Source: Alphaproteobacteria bacterium
Lineage (GTDB): Bacteria; Pseudomonadota; Alphaproteobacteria; Rickettsiales; 21-14-0-20-44-7
Assembly: GCA_013288575.1 (NCBI GenBank)
Contig: JABDBO010000002.1
Location: 1-8,026 of the forward strand
DNA length: 8,026 nucleotides
Direction of reading: 5' to 3'
Shown: positions 1 to 6,900 of the stretch, in pieces
Layout: each line of letters starts with the position of its first letter
How positions within the stretch are numbered: the first letter of the stretch is position 1
Translations under genes and position numbers: made by a program
The notes under the pieces: generated by a model
Database searches by the model: none
What the model saw: only the letters and a program-made list of their open reading frames with translations
Told to the model about the DNA's origin: nothing

Positions 1-189
1 GATTACAAAGTCCGCATCATCAACTCTGGCGTCGGTACCAAAGCTGTCACCCGCGTGCTAATTGAGACCGAAAACAAAAAAGGTGAGCGCTGGAGCACAA
101 TCGGCGTTTCTGAAAACGTAATCGATGCGTCCTATGATGCAATTGCTGACAGTATTACTTATGCATTGATGAAGGCAAAAAGGGGCTAG
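1..189 (+). CDS. cimA: Citramalate synthase-like protein, C-terminal end (partial)
   Basis: Frame 1 is open from the first base to a TAG at 187-189 and gives the last 62 residues of a protein whose start lies outside the window. The reading begins DYKVRIINSGVGTKAVTRVL and contains GVSENVIDASYDAIADSITY. This matches what I know of the C-terminal regulatory (LeuA dimerisation) domain of citramalate synthases, where a WxTxGVSxNIIxASxxAlxDSixY pattern is typical. CimA condenses pyruvate with acetyl-CoA to make citramalate for isoleucine synthesis, and this domain binds the feedback inhibitor. The catalytic HMGL-like TIM barrel is not in the window, so 2-isopropylmalate synthase is the main alternative; the match to the CimA form of the domain looks closer. 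It ends 9 bp before the stop of the convergent minus-strand gene. Arg codons are mostly CGC, unlike the AGA-rich 1039-aa gene further on. Confidence 0.8.
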   Translation, partial: DYKVRIINSGVGTKAVTRVLIETENKKGERWSTIGVSENVIDASYDAIADSITYALMKAKRG

Positions 190-198
190 AGAACTAAT

Positions 199-1728
199 TT
201 AGCTGATGATAGCCACGCTATCTTTTTGCACTGTTGATTTTGTAACTGCCGCAGCAGCAACCTGATTAGTAATCATCGCGCCAGACGCTGCCATGCTTCT
301 GGTTTTTTTATCTGCCCATGCCATAGTGAAAGCTACTGCATTTGCAGCTTTTGTTGGATCAACAGGCATTTTTGGTTCTACCGGTTTGCTTGCCGGTGCA
401 TCTAAATCATCAGTTATGGCGACATTGGCTTCTGCAACAGGCTTTCCATTATCGCGTAGAGTTGGCGGAATTTGCGGCTCCAGAGCATTTGGAACTTCAA
501 CCTTGGCTGGGTTGATTGCCGCGTCTTTTATATCTTTAAGGTCGAGGTCTTGTGGTAATTTTTCTTCTGACTTTTGCGGAGATTTAATTTCTTCAACTTT
601 TATTTCATTAGGAAGTTGCGATTCTTTACCGCTTGTTTTTTCAGCCTCAGCTATTCGTGTCAAGGCTTCAAGAGTAGGTGCTTTTCCTTCAAGTTTGGCC
701 AATGCTTGTTGCGCCTCATCAGAAAGTGGCGGTTTTCCATCAATAAGATTAGCCAAGCCATCAAGCGGCTGGTTAAAATGGAGGCCTGAACTCAACCCAG
801 CGGTTAGCAGAGCTAAACCGCCGCCAATGCCGGTACATTTAGTGATTATCTGAGCAGCCTTTCCGCCCATGAAACCACCGCCTGCCATAGTTGCAACTGC
901 ACCCGCAATCCATGATCCAAAGTTGCCACCAACCAAGAGTGCAACCCCCATTCCAAACGTAATCCACGGATGTTTTTTGATGGAATTTATCGCTATGTCT
1001 GCAATGCCCTCTTTATTATGGGCATTCAATTCATCAAGAATCTTTTGGCATGATTCTTTGCTTTCGCCGGTAACAACTGTTTTTGATTCATGAGTTGCTG
1101 TATTGGTAATAACAAGATCTGATAATTTTGGATCTTCCTTATTAGGCCTTATTTCAGATTTTAAGTCATTTCTATGAGTGCTCCAATAATCATACCCTAT
1201 ATATCCACCGGTCACTACCATGCCTTTTATGGCGACACTTTTTGTAAATTTAGTGGCTTTGCCAGCCAGTGACCCTTCCCATTTTTGCTTTTCCAGTAAT
1301 TCACGCTGCAATAAAGCATTGCTGTGTGATAGTTCTCCAGGAGTCATATCAGCTACTTTTTTAGCAACTGGCTTTGCGGCTTTTTTTGCTGTATCAGCTG
1401 CGGCTTCTTCAACTTTCTCAGCGGTCTTAGCTGCTGTTCCACCAAAATCATGTTCTATGACTTTTGAGCTTTTAGCTGCAGCTGCATCTAATAAACTTTG
1501 GGTTTCTTTAGTTGCAGTTGTTCCTGCCGCTTTTAACGCTGCCCTTTCGCCACTAGTAAGCGCTTCATGCTCCAATATTTTTGTGCCATCTTCTGTCGCT
1601 TTTTTAGTAAAACGTTGAAGCCATTGTGAGATTTTATTAGGCAAGTGCGACTCTAATTTTATAGAAATCTCTTCTGCCTTCTCTCCCAATTTCCCAATAA
1701 GTTCAACAAATTTGCTATTGACTGGCAT
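199..1728 (-). CDS. Unknown 509-aa protein with glycine-rich hydrophobic segments and one QDL motif
   Basis: I do not recognise this protein. It opens with a charged, helix-prone region without a signal peptide. Residues about 96-127 are an Ala/Lys/Glu-rich amphipathic stretch (AEKVEEAAADTAKKAAKPVA). Hydrophobic segments lie at about 164-180, 254-288 (very glycine-rich) and 298-315, the last two forming a likely membrane hairpin. The remainder is Pro/Glu/Lys-rich and probably disordered. At 391-402 it carries LPQDLDLKDIKD, the same short motif that is repeated in the 1039-aa protein. The C-terminus is Ala-rich. The ATG is supported by AGGA (1734-1737) five bases upstream, placed inside the last codons of the 357-aa gene. 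Only 2 bp separate the two genes, so they are almost certainly cotranscribed and translated together. The stop lies 9 bp from the convergent cimA-like gene. A membrane-associated or secreted protein is an inference. Confidence 0.93.
   Translation of the reverse strand: MPVNSKFVELIGKLGEKAEEISIKLESHLPNKISQWLQRFTKKATEDGTKILEHEALTSGERAALKAAGTTATKETQSLLDAAAAKSSKVIEHDFGGTAAKTAEKVEEAAADTAKKAAKPVAKKVADMTPGELSHSNALLQRELLEKQKWEGSLAGKATKFTKSVAIKGMVVTGGYIGYDYWSTHRNDLKSEIRPNKEDPKLSDLVITNTATHESKTVVTGESKESCQKILDELNAHNKEGIADIAINSIKKHPWITFGMGVALLVGGNFGSWIAGAVATMAGGGFMGGKAAQIITKCTGIGGGLALLTAGLSSGLHFNQPLDGLANLIDGKPPLSDEAQQALAKLEGKAPTLEALTRIAEAEKTSGKESQLPNEIKVEEIKSPQKSEEKLPQDLDLKDIKDAAINPAKVEVPNALEPQIPPTLRDNGKPVAEANVAITDDLDAPASKPVEPKMPVDPTKAANAVAFTMAWADKKTRSMAASGAMITNQVAAAAVTKSTVQKDSVAIIS
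208..227 (+). terminator. Candidate intrinsic terminator of the cimA-like gene
   Basis: A perfect 6-bp stem, GATAGC (208-213) and GCTATC (217-222), encloses a CAC loop and is followed directly by TTTTT (223-227). It begins 18 bases after the cimA-like stop codon and points in the right direction. The whole element lies inside the last codons of the convergent 509-aa gene. The stem is short and has only three G-C pairs, so strength is doubtful. Confidence 0.5.
526..552 (-). repeat. Single QDLDLKDIK motif in the 509-aa protein
   Basis: These 27 bases encode QDLDLKDIK (residues 393-401). This is a near copy of QDLDIKDIK found in the 1039-aa protein at 4256-4282, in a similar Pro/Lys-rich, probably disordered setting. 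DNA similarity to the other copies is weaker than protein similarity, so selection on the peptide is more likely than a recent DNA duplication. Confidence 0.7.
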
Positions 1729-1730
1729 AA

Positions 1731-2804
1731 TTATCCTATTACCGCCTGTTGTGATTGGACTGGCGGTCTAACTCTATAGTCTGCAAGCCTGGTTGCAGGA
1801 ATTTCATAGGTTTTTTCTTTTGAATTTGCAGCTTGCGGTTTTAAAGGCTCTTCCGCTTTGGCTTTTTCAGGTTGCTCGTTTTGTAATGCATGCTGAACAA
1901 CTTCATCGGCAGTCAATGGTTTGCCGGATTTATCAGTTACTTCAACGCCGACTTTTTTAATATTATCATAAGCATTGCGAATTAAACCTGATTTTACTTC
2001 TTCATCCAAATCATCATATTTCAACTCTGTGCCATGATCTTTGTTATGTTTATCTAGAATAACTTTGGCCTCAACCACAACATTCTCTTCGCCTATTTTT
2101 TGATCTTTGGAATATTTCTCCATAAAGTAATCGCTCACGCCACGAACAAGTCCACGGGCGAGATCTTTCTTGAGCATCTGTTTCCACACAACTTTTGAAA
2201 CAATTTTTGTTGCTTCTTCCTCGCTTAATTCTAACCCTTTTTCTGCCATAGCTTGGGCGATCTTTTCACCGGTTTCTTTTTCCAAAGCTTTCAGTTCAGT
2301 TTGTGTAAGCGAGCCGAAAACTTTTTTAATCATGCCTGATAAAAGTATATCGCTCGTTGCCGATACGCCTTTTTTGGTTAGTGGCTCAAGAGTTTTTGTT
2401 GCTACATCGGCAATTTCTTTTTCAGTAGATTTCTCAATTGTTTTTTCAACTATTTTTTCACCTTCTTTTACTGCAGCTTTAGCAAGTGCATTTTCAGTTG
2501 CTCTAATTCCAACTTTACCAAATCCACCAATAACTTTGCCGAAAGGAATAAGTGAAATTCCGATGCCAACAGCGCCTTCTCCGAGAACTTTCCATTTGCT
2601 TTCCTTGCCTTCTTTCAAGCCGTAATAGATTCCGGTAAGTTCGCCGCCAACTGCAACAGCATTGCCGATTACAGGAACACAACCAGCGAAAGTTGATAAG
2701 GTGCGGCATGTAGCGCGGTGTGAGCTGAAATCAAGCAATGTGTCATGGGCGAGGTTGCCGTTTGGCGTTGCGACCCAGTTATATGCTTTATCGAACCATT
2801 CCAT
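1731..2804 (-). CDS. Unknown 357-aa protein with a pretoxin-like glycine-rich N-terminal segment
   Basis: The N-terminus (MEWFDKAYNW) is not a signal peptide. Residues about 36-100 alternate hydrophobic and glycine-rich runs: CVPVIGNAVAVGGELTG (42-58), then KEGKESKW and SLIPFGKVIGGFGKVG. That order (PVIGN, a TG pair, a K/G/W patch, an IPFGK run) recalls the pretoxin TG-type segments of polymorphic toxins, but only by eye. Residues about 105-150 are Lys/Glu-rich (VEKTIEKSTEKE) and likely helical. Residues 160-300 are charged and helical, with no catalytic signature that I can name. The tail (310-357) is Pro/Lys/Gln-rich and probably disordered. An AAGGA at 2817-2821 lies 12 bases before the ATG, a long but usable spacing. 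It is the first gene of a two-gene unit, its stop lying 2 bp before the start of the 509-aa gene, and it is divergent from yggT. Toxin function is not claimed because no toxin domain is seen. Confidence 0.93.
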   Translation of the reverse strand: MEWFDKAYNWVATPNGNLAHDTLLDFSSHRATCRTLSTFAGCVPVIGNAVAVGGELTGIYYGLKEGKESKWKVLGEGAVGIGISLIPFGKVIGGFGKVGIRATENALAKAAVKEGEKIVEKTIEKSTEKEIADVATKTLEPLTKKGVSATSDILLSGMIKKVFGSLTQTELKALEKETGEKIAQAMAEKGLELSEEEATKIVSKVVWKQMLKKDLARGLVRGVSDYFMEKYSKDQKIGEENVVVEAKVILDKHNKDHGTELKYDDLDEEVKSGLIRNAYDNIKKVGVEVTDKSGKPLTADEVVQHALQNEQPEKAKAEEPLKPQAANSKEKTYEIPATRLADYRVRPPVQSQQAVIG

Positions 2805-2846
2805 AAAATAATCTGTTCCTTCAAGCTTAACTATACTTCAAAACTA

Positions 2847-2866
2847 TGACGCTTTTTTGACGCTTT
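2847..2866. promoter_or_regulatory. Direct repeat TGACGCTTT x2, candidate operator
   Basis: TGACGCTTT occurs at 2847-2855 and again at 2858-2866. The 11-bp period puts both copies on the same face of the helix. They fall at or just after the predicted transcription start of the 357-aa/509-aa unit, a usual place for a repressor site. No known regulator is assigned. Confidence 0.4.
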
Positions 2867-2872
2867 GTGCTT

Positions 2873-2906
2873 ATTATAGGCCTAATAAATGAATTTTTCG
2901 TGACAG
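2873..2906 (-). promoter_or_regulatory. Predicted promoter of the 357-aa/509-aa unit
   Basis: Reading the minus strand, TATAAT (2873-2878) matches a perfect -10 box. CTGTCACGAAA (2906 down to 2896) lies upstream, with 22 bases between CTGTCA and the -10. A normal TTGACA-like -35 at 16-18 bases is absent. The same element and spacing recur before the 223-aa and 1039-aa genes. The predicted start near 2866 would give a leader of about 62 bases. Confidence 0.5.
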
Positions 2907-2927
2907 TTGCCGGGAATATTAGATAAT
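2900..2927 (+). promoter_or_regulatory. Predicted yggT promoter
   Basis: GTGACA (2900-2905, 5 of 6 to TTGACA), a 16-bp spacer and GATAAT (2922-2927, 5 of 6 to TATAAT) form a housekeeping-type promoter. Transcription would start near 2934, leaving a leader of about 20 bases. Its -35 box overlaps the element of the divergent minus-strand promoter (2896-2906). Confidence 0.5.
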
Positions 2928-2955
2928 CAAAACTGCAACTAAGCCGTGAGGAAAT

Positions 2956-3255
2956 ATGTTCGTCGAACCACCAATTTTATGGTTAATCAATCTATTGATT
3001 GAGACGTATATTTTTATCATCTTTGCCGCGGTGATTTTGAACCTGCTGATAAGCTTTGGCATAGTAAATCGCTACCAGCCGCTGGTACAACAAATTGGAG
3101 TATTGCTTAATCGCTTAACTGAACCGGTTTTTGCGCGGATAAGACGCAAAATCCCCCCGTTGGGAGGGATTGATATTTCACCGCTGATATTACTAATCGC
3201 GCTAAAATTCCTGCAATATTGCGTCAACTACTTCTGGCTGAAGTATTTGGTTTAA
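2956..3255 (+). CDS. yggT: YggT-family integral membrane protein
   Basis: The 99-aa product shows the whole YggT pattern: a first membrane helix (about residues 8-35, rich in Leu/Ile), ISFGIVNRYQPLVQQI, then LTEPVFARIRRKIPPLGGID and a second helix (about 74-97). The LTEP...IRRxxPPLGGIDxSP block is the hallmark of the family, and the length is normal for a one-repeat member. YggT proteins are inner-membrane proteins whose exact role is unsettled; links to osmotic stress, cell division or plastid CCB-type maturation are reported for relatives. GAGGAA (2948-2953) lies close to the ATG. In many proteobacteria a small DUF167 gene follows yggT; here a convergent unknown gene takes that place, overlapping the end by 4 bp. 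The gene probably has its own promoter. Confidence 0.92.
   Translation: MFVEPPILWLINLLIETYIFIIFAAVILNLLISFGIVNRYQPLVQQIGVLLNRLTEPVFARIRRKIPPLGGIDISPLILLIALKFLQYCVNYFWLKYLV
3252..3255. other. Palindromic TTAA shared as stop codon by two convergent genes
   Basis: On the plus strand TAA (3253-3255) ends yggT. On the minus strand TAA (complement of 3252-3254) ends the 223-aa gene. The two coding regions therefore overlap by 4 bp tail-to-tail, with no room for an intergenic terminator. Confidence 0.9.
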
Positions 3256-3923
3256 GAATGTGATAAAGCTGGCGTGCCGGCTCTAAGAGCAGAGGCTAAA
3301 CTTGTCGCAGATTGACCTGCATGTTGGCCTTTATCTTCACTAGAGCTCCCGCAGTAATTAGCGCCCATATAAAAAAGGCATCCCATGGCAATAGTTGCAA
3401 GCCCAGTGCTAAATTTACCCCAGCCCGGAGTAGTAGCAAAAGAGATTAACTCGGTTATAAAACCTGTGCCGGCCAAAAGCAGCAAAAGTGATTTTCCTGG
3501 GTTTTCTTTTGCATAACCCACCGGATCATTTTTTAACCCGTCAGGAAGCATAGCTGAAACTTCATCCCATTGCTTACCTATATAAGCTTGCGCTTTATCT
3601 CCGAAAGTAGGAAGAATCGAACCAACAACATTTTCGTAATTATCTTTTCCAAGAATATTTTGGAAAAATGCCTCAGCTTTTTCTGAGCCACTTTTCGTAG
3701 CTAGCGATTTAACATAATCAGTTACCTGAGCTTGCATTTTTGCATAACGCTGAGGGTCATTACTCTTAAAAAGAGCCTTTAAATTATTATAGGATTTTAC
3801 AGCATCCTCGTTTGAGAGAATTTGAGAAAATTTCCCCTCTTTTATTGCGCTACGAACTTGCTCTAAAACAGCGCCATAAAGGTTATCTTCTTGTTCTCGT
3901 AGTTTTTCATTATCATCTGCCAT
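3252..3923 (-). CDS. Unknown 223-aa protein with a C-terminal membrane hairpin
   Basis: I do not recognise this protein. Residues 1-135 are soluble, charged and mostly helical, without a signal peptide. A KENPGK turn then leads into two hydrophobic segments at about 144-163 (LLLLLAGTGFITELISFA) and 170-190 (STGLATIAMGCLFYMGANYC), joined by a short Pro/Gly loop. A polar tail of about 33 residues (Ser/Gly/Ala-rich) follows. This predicts an inner-membrane hairpin with both long ends on the same side. The order of a charged turn, a proline and two glycine-containing hydrophobic segments echoes part of the 509-aa and 1039-aa proteins. The ATG has AAGG (3931-3934) seven bases upstream and a good promoter before it, so the gene can be expressed separately from the 1039-aa gene 47 bp upstream, although read-through is also possible. 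It overlaps the end of yggT. Confidence 0.92.
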   Translation of the reverse strand: MADDNEKLREQEDNLYGAVLEQVRSAIKEGKFSQILSNEDAVKSYNNLKALFKSNDPQRYAKMQAQVTDYVKSLATKSGSEKAEAFFQNILGKDNYENVVGSILPTFGDKAQAYIGKQWDEVSAMLPDGLKNDPVGYAKENPGKSLLLLLAGTGFITELISFATTPGWGKFSTGLATIAMGCLFYMGANYCGSSSEDKGQHAGQSATSLASALRAGTPALSHS

Positions 3924-3945
3924 AAAATTACCTTAATTTATTATT

Positions 3946-3979
3946 AATATATCATTAAATTGTTACAGTGTCATGACAA
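3946..3979 (-). promoter_or_regulatory. Predicted promoter of the 223-aa gene
   Basis: On the minus strand, ATGACA (3974-3969, 5 of 6 to TTGACA), a 17-bp spacer and TATATT (3951-3946, 5 of 6) make a good housekeeping promoter. The -35 box is part of TTGTCATGACA (3979-3969), the element shared with the other two minus-strand promoters, which puts TTGTCA 22 bases from the -10. The element overlaps the last codons of the 1039-aa gene. The leader would be only about 16 bases. Confidence 0.6.
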
Positions 3980-3984
3980 TTGTC
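3969..3984. promoter_or_regulatory. Two overlapping palindromes at the -35 of the 223-aa gene
   Basis: TGTCATGACA (3969-3978) and GACAATTGTC (3975-3984) are each perfect 10-bp palindromes sharing GACA. They place three TGTC/GACA half-sites over the -35 region, a layout that could bind a dimeric regulator. They also encode the end of the 1039-aa protein, so coding constraint is an alternative explanation. Confidence 0.35.
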
Positions 3985-6900
3985 GAGATTGATTTAGATT
4001 TGTTTTATCTTGAACGGCCTTTTCTGTTTTGTTATCCCCGGTTTGAACCTCGTTTGAAGCATAATTACCGTTGTTAGCTTTTGTAATATCAATGAATCTA
4101 GCTGCCGGATCCTTAGGTTTTATGTCATTAAAAGATGTTCTTTTCTTTAGATGGTATGGTGAGCCGCCACCAGGCGTAGTAGCTGGTTGTGGCGTAAGAT
4201 CTTTAATGTTAAGATCTTGAGGGGATGGTGTACTCTTTGGCGGTATTGGTTGTGATTTAATATCTTTAATATCAAGATCTTGCGGGTCGACTTTTGGATC
4301 CGAAGTTGCTGGTAATCCAGCAGAAGGAGCAATATCGCTAACATCAAGATCTAATGAGTTGCTTGTACCTACAGGTTGGGGTGAGCCAACTCCATTAGTA
4401 GCTGTTGATTTGTTTGCACCTACCGGTTGAGGTGTGCTGGCTCCATTAGTAGCTGCTGATTTGTCCTGTTTTAAATCAGATATGTTTAAATCTTGTGCAG
4501 TTATAGTTGAAGTATGTACAGATGCTTGGCCAGCCGCTTTTAAAGCCTCTGCACTTCTTAAAGAAGGAGATGTATTCGAACCCATATTCGCAAACGGTAT
4601 ATGGCTCCAAAAATTTTTATTCATCCAGCTTGATGCTTGGTTGGAGACTCCATCTTTAACTCTATCAATAGTAGCGCCATTATGTTGAAGAGCGCCTGTA
4701 ACAATGCTTATCAGACCCATTGCCCCAGCAATTATATTACTAGGTAATGTAATCCATCCGGTTTTAGTTTTACTTAAAATTGCACTGCCGCCACCTATAG
4801 CAGCTCCCCATAACGCCCCCGGAATTCCAAATCCGTAAGCTCCTATGCCGGCAGCAACAACAGCTGCGATAGTTGGACCAGCAAAAATTTTACCTAGCTC
4901 GAATCCTTCACCAAGCCCAATGAAAGTTAATATTTTCCCGAATAGCCCTGACTTTTCCTGTTTTTCAGATGGAGTATGGCGGGTAAGCAGAACGCTGTTG
5001 CTAAGCTTATTTAATATAACGCCGCCAATCATTCCACCCACGGTTTCCAAAGCAGGTACTAATGTTGTGAAAGAGGTCAAAGTTGATTTAGTGGCATTTA
5101 CGGCCGTACCACCAATCAATGCTGTCGCAGCACCAGTTAGGCCACCTAGAAGGGCAGGTACGCCAACTTTTTTAAAGGTTAAGTTGGTCGTTAAATTATG
5201 TGGTGCAGCGCGTAATGCGGTTCCAACTTCTGATAGTGATTGGCGTATAGCTGGCCCTAAGTCATTAAATGCAGATTTAATGGTAGACCTATCAATGGCT
5301 TTTAATGCATCTCTAACTTTTCCTCCAACACCACTATGCTCTCTAAGCCTAACTACAGTTACAGCAACTGAGGCTGAAGCGATAGCTAGAGAGGTTTCAA
5401 TAAATGTAGATAATTGTGGTAATGTACCAAAAGTATGAGATTTAAAAGCCATAAAACTGGCTACGCTAACAGCGCCCATTATAGGCCATAAAGTACTTCT
5501 TTTAGAGAGTGGATGAAGGCGATTATTAGCAAATTCTTCGCCTGCATCAACTATAGACATAATTTTATTAGCGCGTTGTATACTCTCCGGTGCGCCCTGG
5601 ATATGCGCTAAACCCGAAGTGAGGCTGAGACCCGCTTTGGCTTTAATACCTTCTTCTAATTCTAACTTATTTCCTTTTTTCTTATAAATACCACCATCTA
5701 ATTGTATGGCTGCCAGTTGCACAGCTAGAACAAACCTTTGGGCATTTAAAGGGCTCATGTTGTCAGGCGGCAAACTAGAATTGCCAGTAAAAGTAACCGA
5801 AGAGCGTTGTCTCGTATAATCTGACAACATAGTGAGTTTAGCTAACCCGGTCGCAAACAAGCCAGGATAACCATTTATAGTTAAATTTCCAAATATTGGA
5901 TATTTAAAGGCCCTATTAACACGTTGAGCTAATTCCTGATCCACAACAGTTGAAGCAGGATCTTTTTCAGCACTTCTTAATTTTTCCCGTCTCTCATACA
6001 ATTTTATCATATGCTTAAAAGGACCTTTTTTGTCCTTAAGATCGATACTCATAGGGAAGTAGTCAGCAACGGTTTTTTGATTTTTGGTCGATTTATTATT
6101 CAGTGTATGATCAAGGCCATCTCTGAGAATATCTAATCTGGCAAATTTCAGTTCTTGTATTGCTACTTCAAGAATAAGTATTGTTCTTGAAGATTCAGAT
6201 ATAGATTTTGTTAATTCATTTTTTTGGTCCTTGAGTTTACTAAGCGTACCTGTTCTTTTTTCAACTAAATTCTCTAAACTTTCAATGCTTTGAAAATGTG
6301 CTGCCCTATCAGCAATAGCGACAGAATTGGTATCTATAGCGTTAGCTGCAGATAAATCTTGTTGTGCCTTATTTAAATTCGTTACTGCTTCAGTAATTTT
6401 AATTGTTATATCTGGTATAGCTGCCCTTGCCTCGGCCCCTTTTTTTCGCTGTTCATCAATTTTGCGTTGTATAATTCTATGTTTTTTTGTATTCGCGCCA
6501 TCATTAGTTAGGCTGCTTTCTAACTCTGTCGCTTCACCTAAAATAGCATCTCTATTACCTGGGCGGGTTCCTGAGGAACTTGTATTATCAAGTTGTTTTA
6601 CGTTATTAATTGCTTCTTCACGCTCAAGCCTTTGTTGTTCAAGTTTTGATTTTACATCATCTAAAACTTCTTTTTCACTTTTATCTTTTAATAAATAATA
6701 GGCTGCAAGCTCGGCCTCTTCCATTACTTCTTTTAGCAAGCGTTTCTTAGCAGAAGCTTCACGTTGCCCATTACCTGAGGATTCCTGTTGGGTGCCGGAA
6801 GATTTTTTTGCTACTTCTTCTATCTCATGTCTGAGAACATAGATTCGATCTCTAAGAATCGCGAGGTTATAATAGAGTCTATTTAGCTGTTCATCAGTAG

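Noticed and set aside
293..853. Plus-strand open frame of 186 codons opposite the 509-aa gene
   Set aside because: It has no ribosome-binding site and a Ser/Ala/Phe-rich composition typical of the antisense of an Ala/Lys/Glu-rich gene. The minus frame is longer and has a coupled start.
2170..2625. Plus-strand open frame of 151 codons opposite the 357-aa gene
   Set aside because: It is a Ser/Phe/Pro-rich antisense shadow of Lys/Glu-rich codons, without a start signal.
2871..2889. Imperfect palindrome around TAGGCCTA at the -10 of the 357-aa gene
   Set aside because: The core is only 8 bp, and the flanks pair only if two bases are bulged out. This is not strong enough to call an operator.
3229..3245. 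Hairpin TACTTC-TGGCT-GAAGTA near the end of yggT
   Set aside because: The 6-bp stem lies within coding sequence and is not followed by a T-tract on either strand, so it is not supported as a terminator.
3268..3283. Hairpin AGCTGG-CGTG-CCGGCT just past yggT
   Set aside because: It needs a G-T pair and has no T-tract on the plus strand. On the minus strand the pair becomes a mismatch. It also lies inside the 223-aa coding region.
3500..3662. Possible DUF883/ElaB-like identity for the 223-aa protein because of its KENPGK plus membrane segment
   Set aside because: The resemblance is limited to a short turn. The protein is about twice the usual family length and has two hydrophobic segments instead of one.
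4196..4216. Inverted GATCTT/AAGATC pair that could form a hairpin
   Set aside because: It is a by-product of the repeated AAGATCTT codons of the QDL motif in coding sequence, with no T-tract of use.
4845..5438. Plus-strand open frame of 197 codons opposite the 1039-aa gene
   Set aside because: It has no ribosome-binding site or family resemblance. It is best explained as a shadow of the Gly/Ala/Thr-rich minus-strand region.
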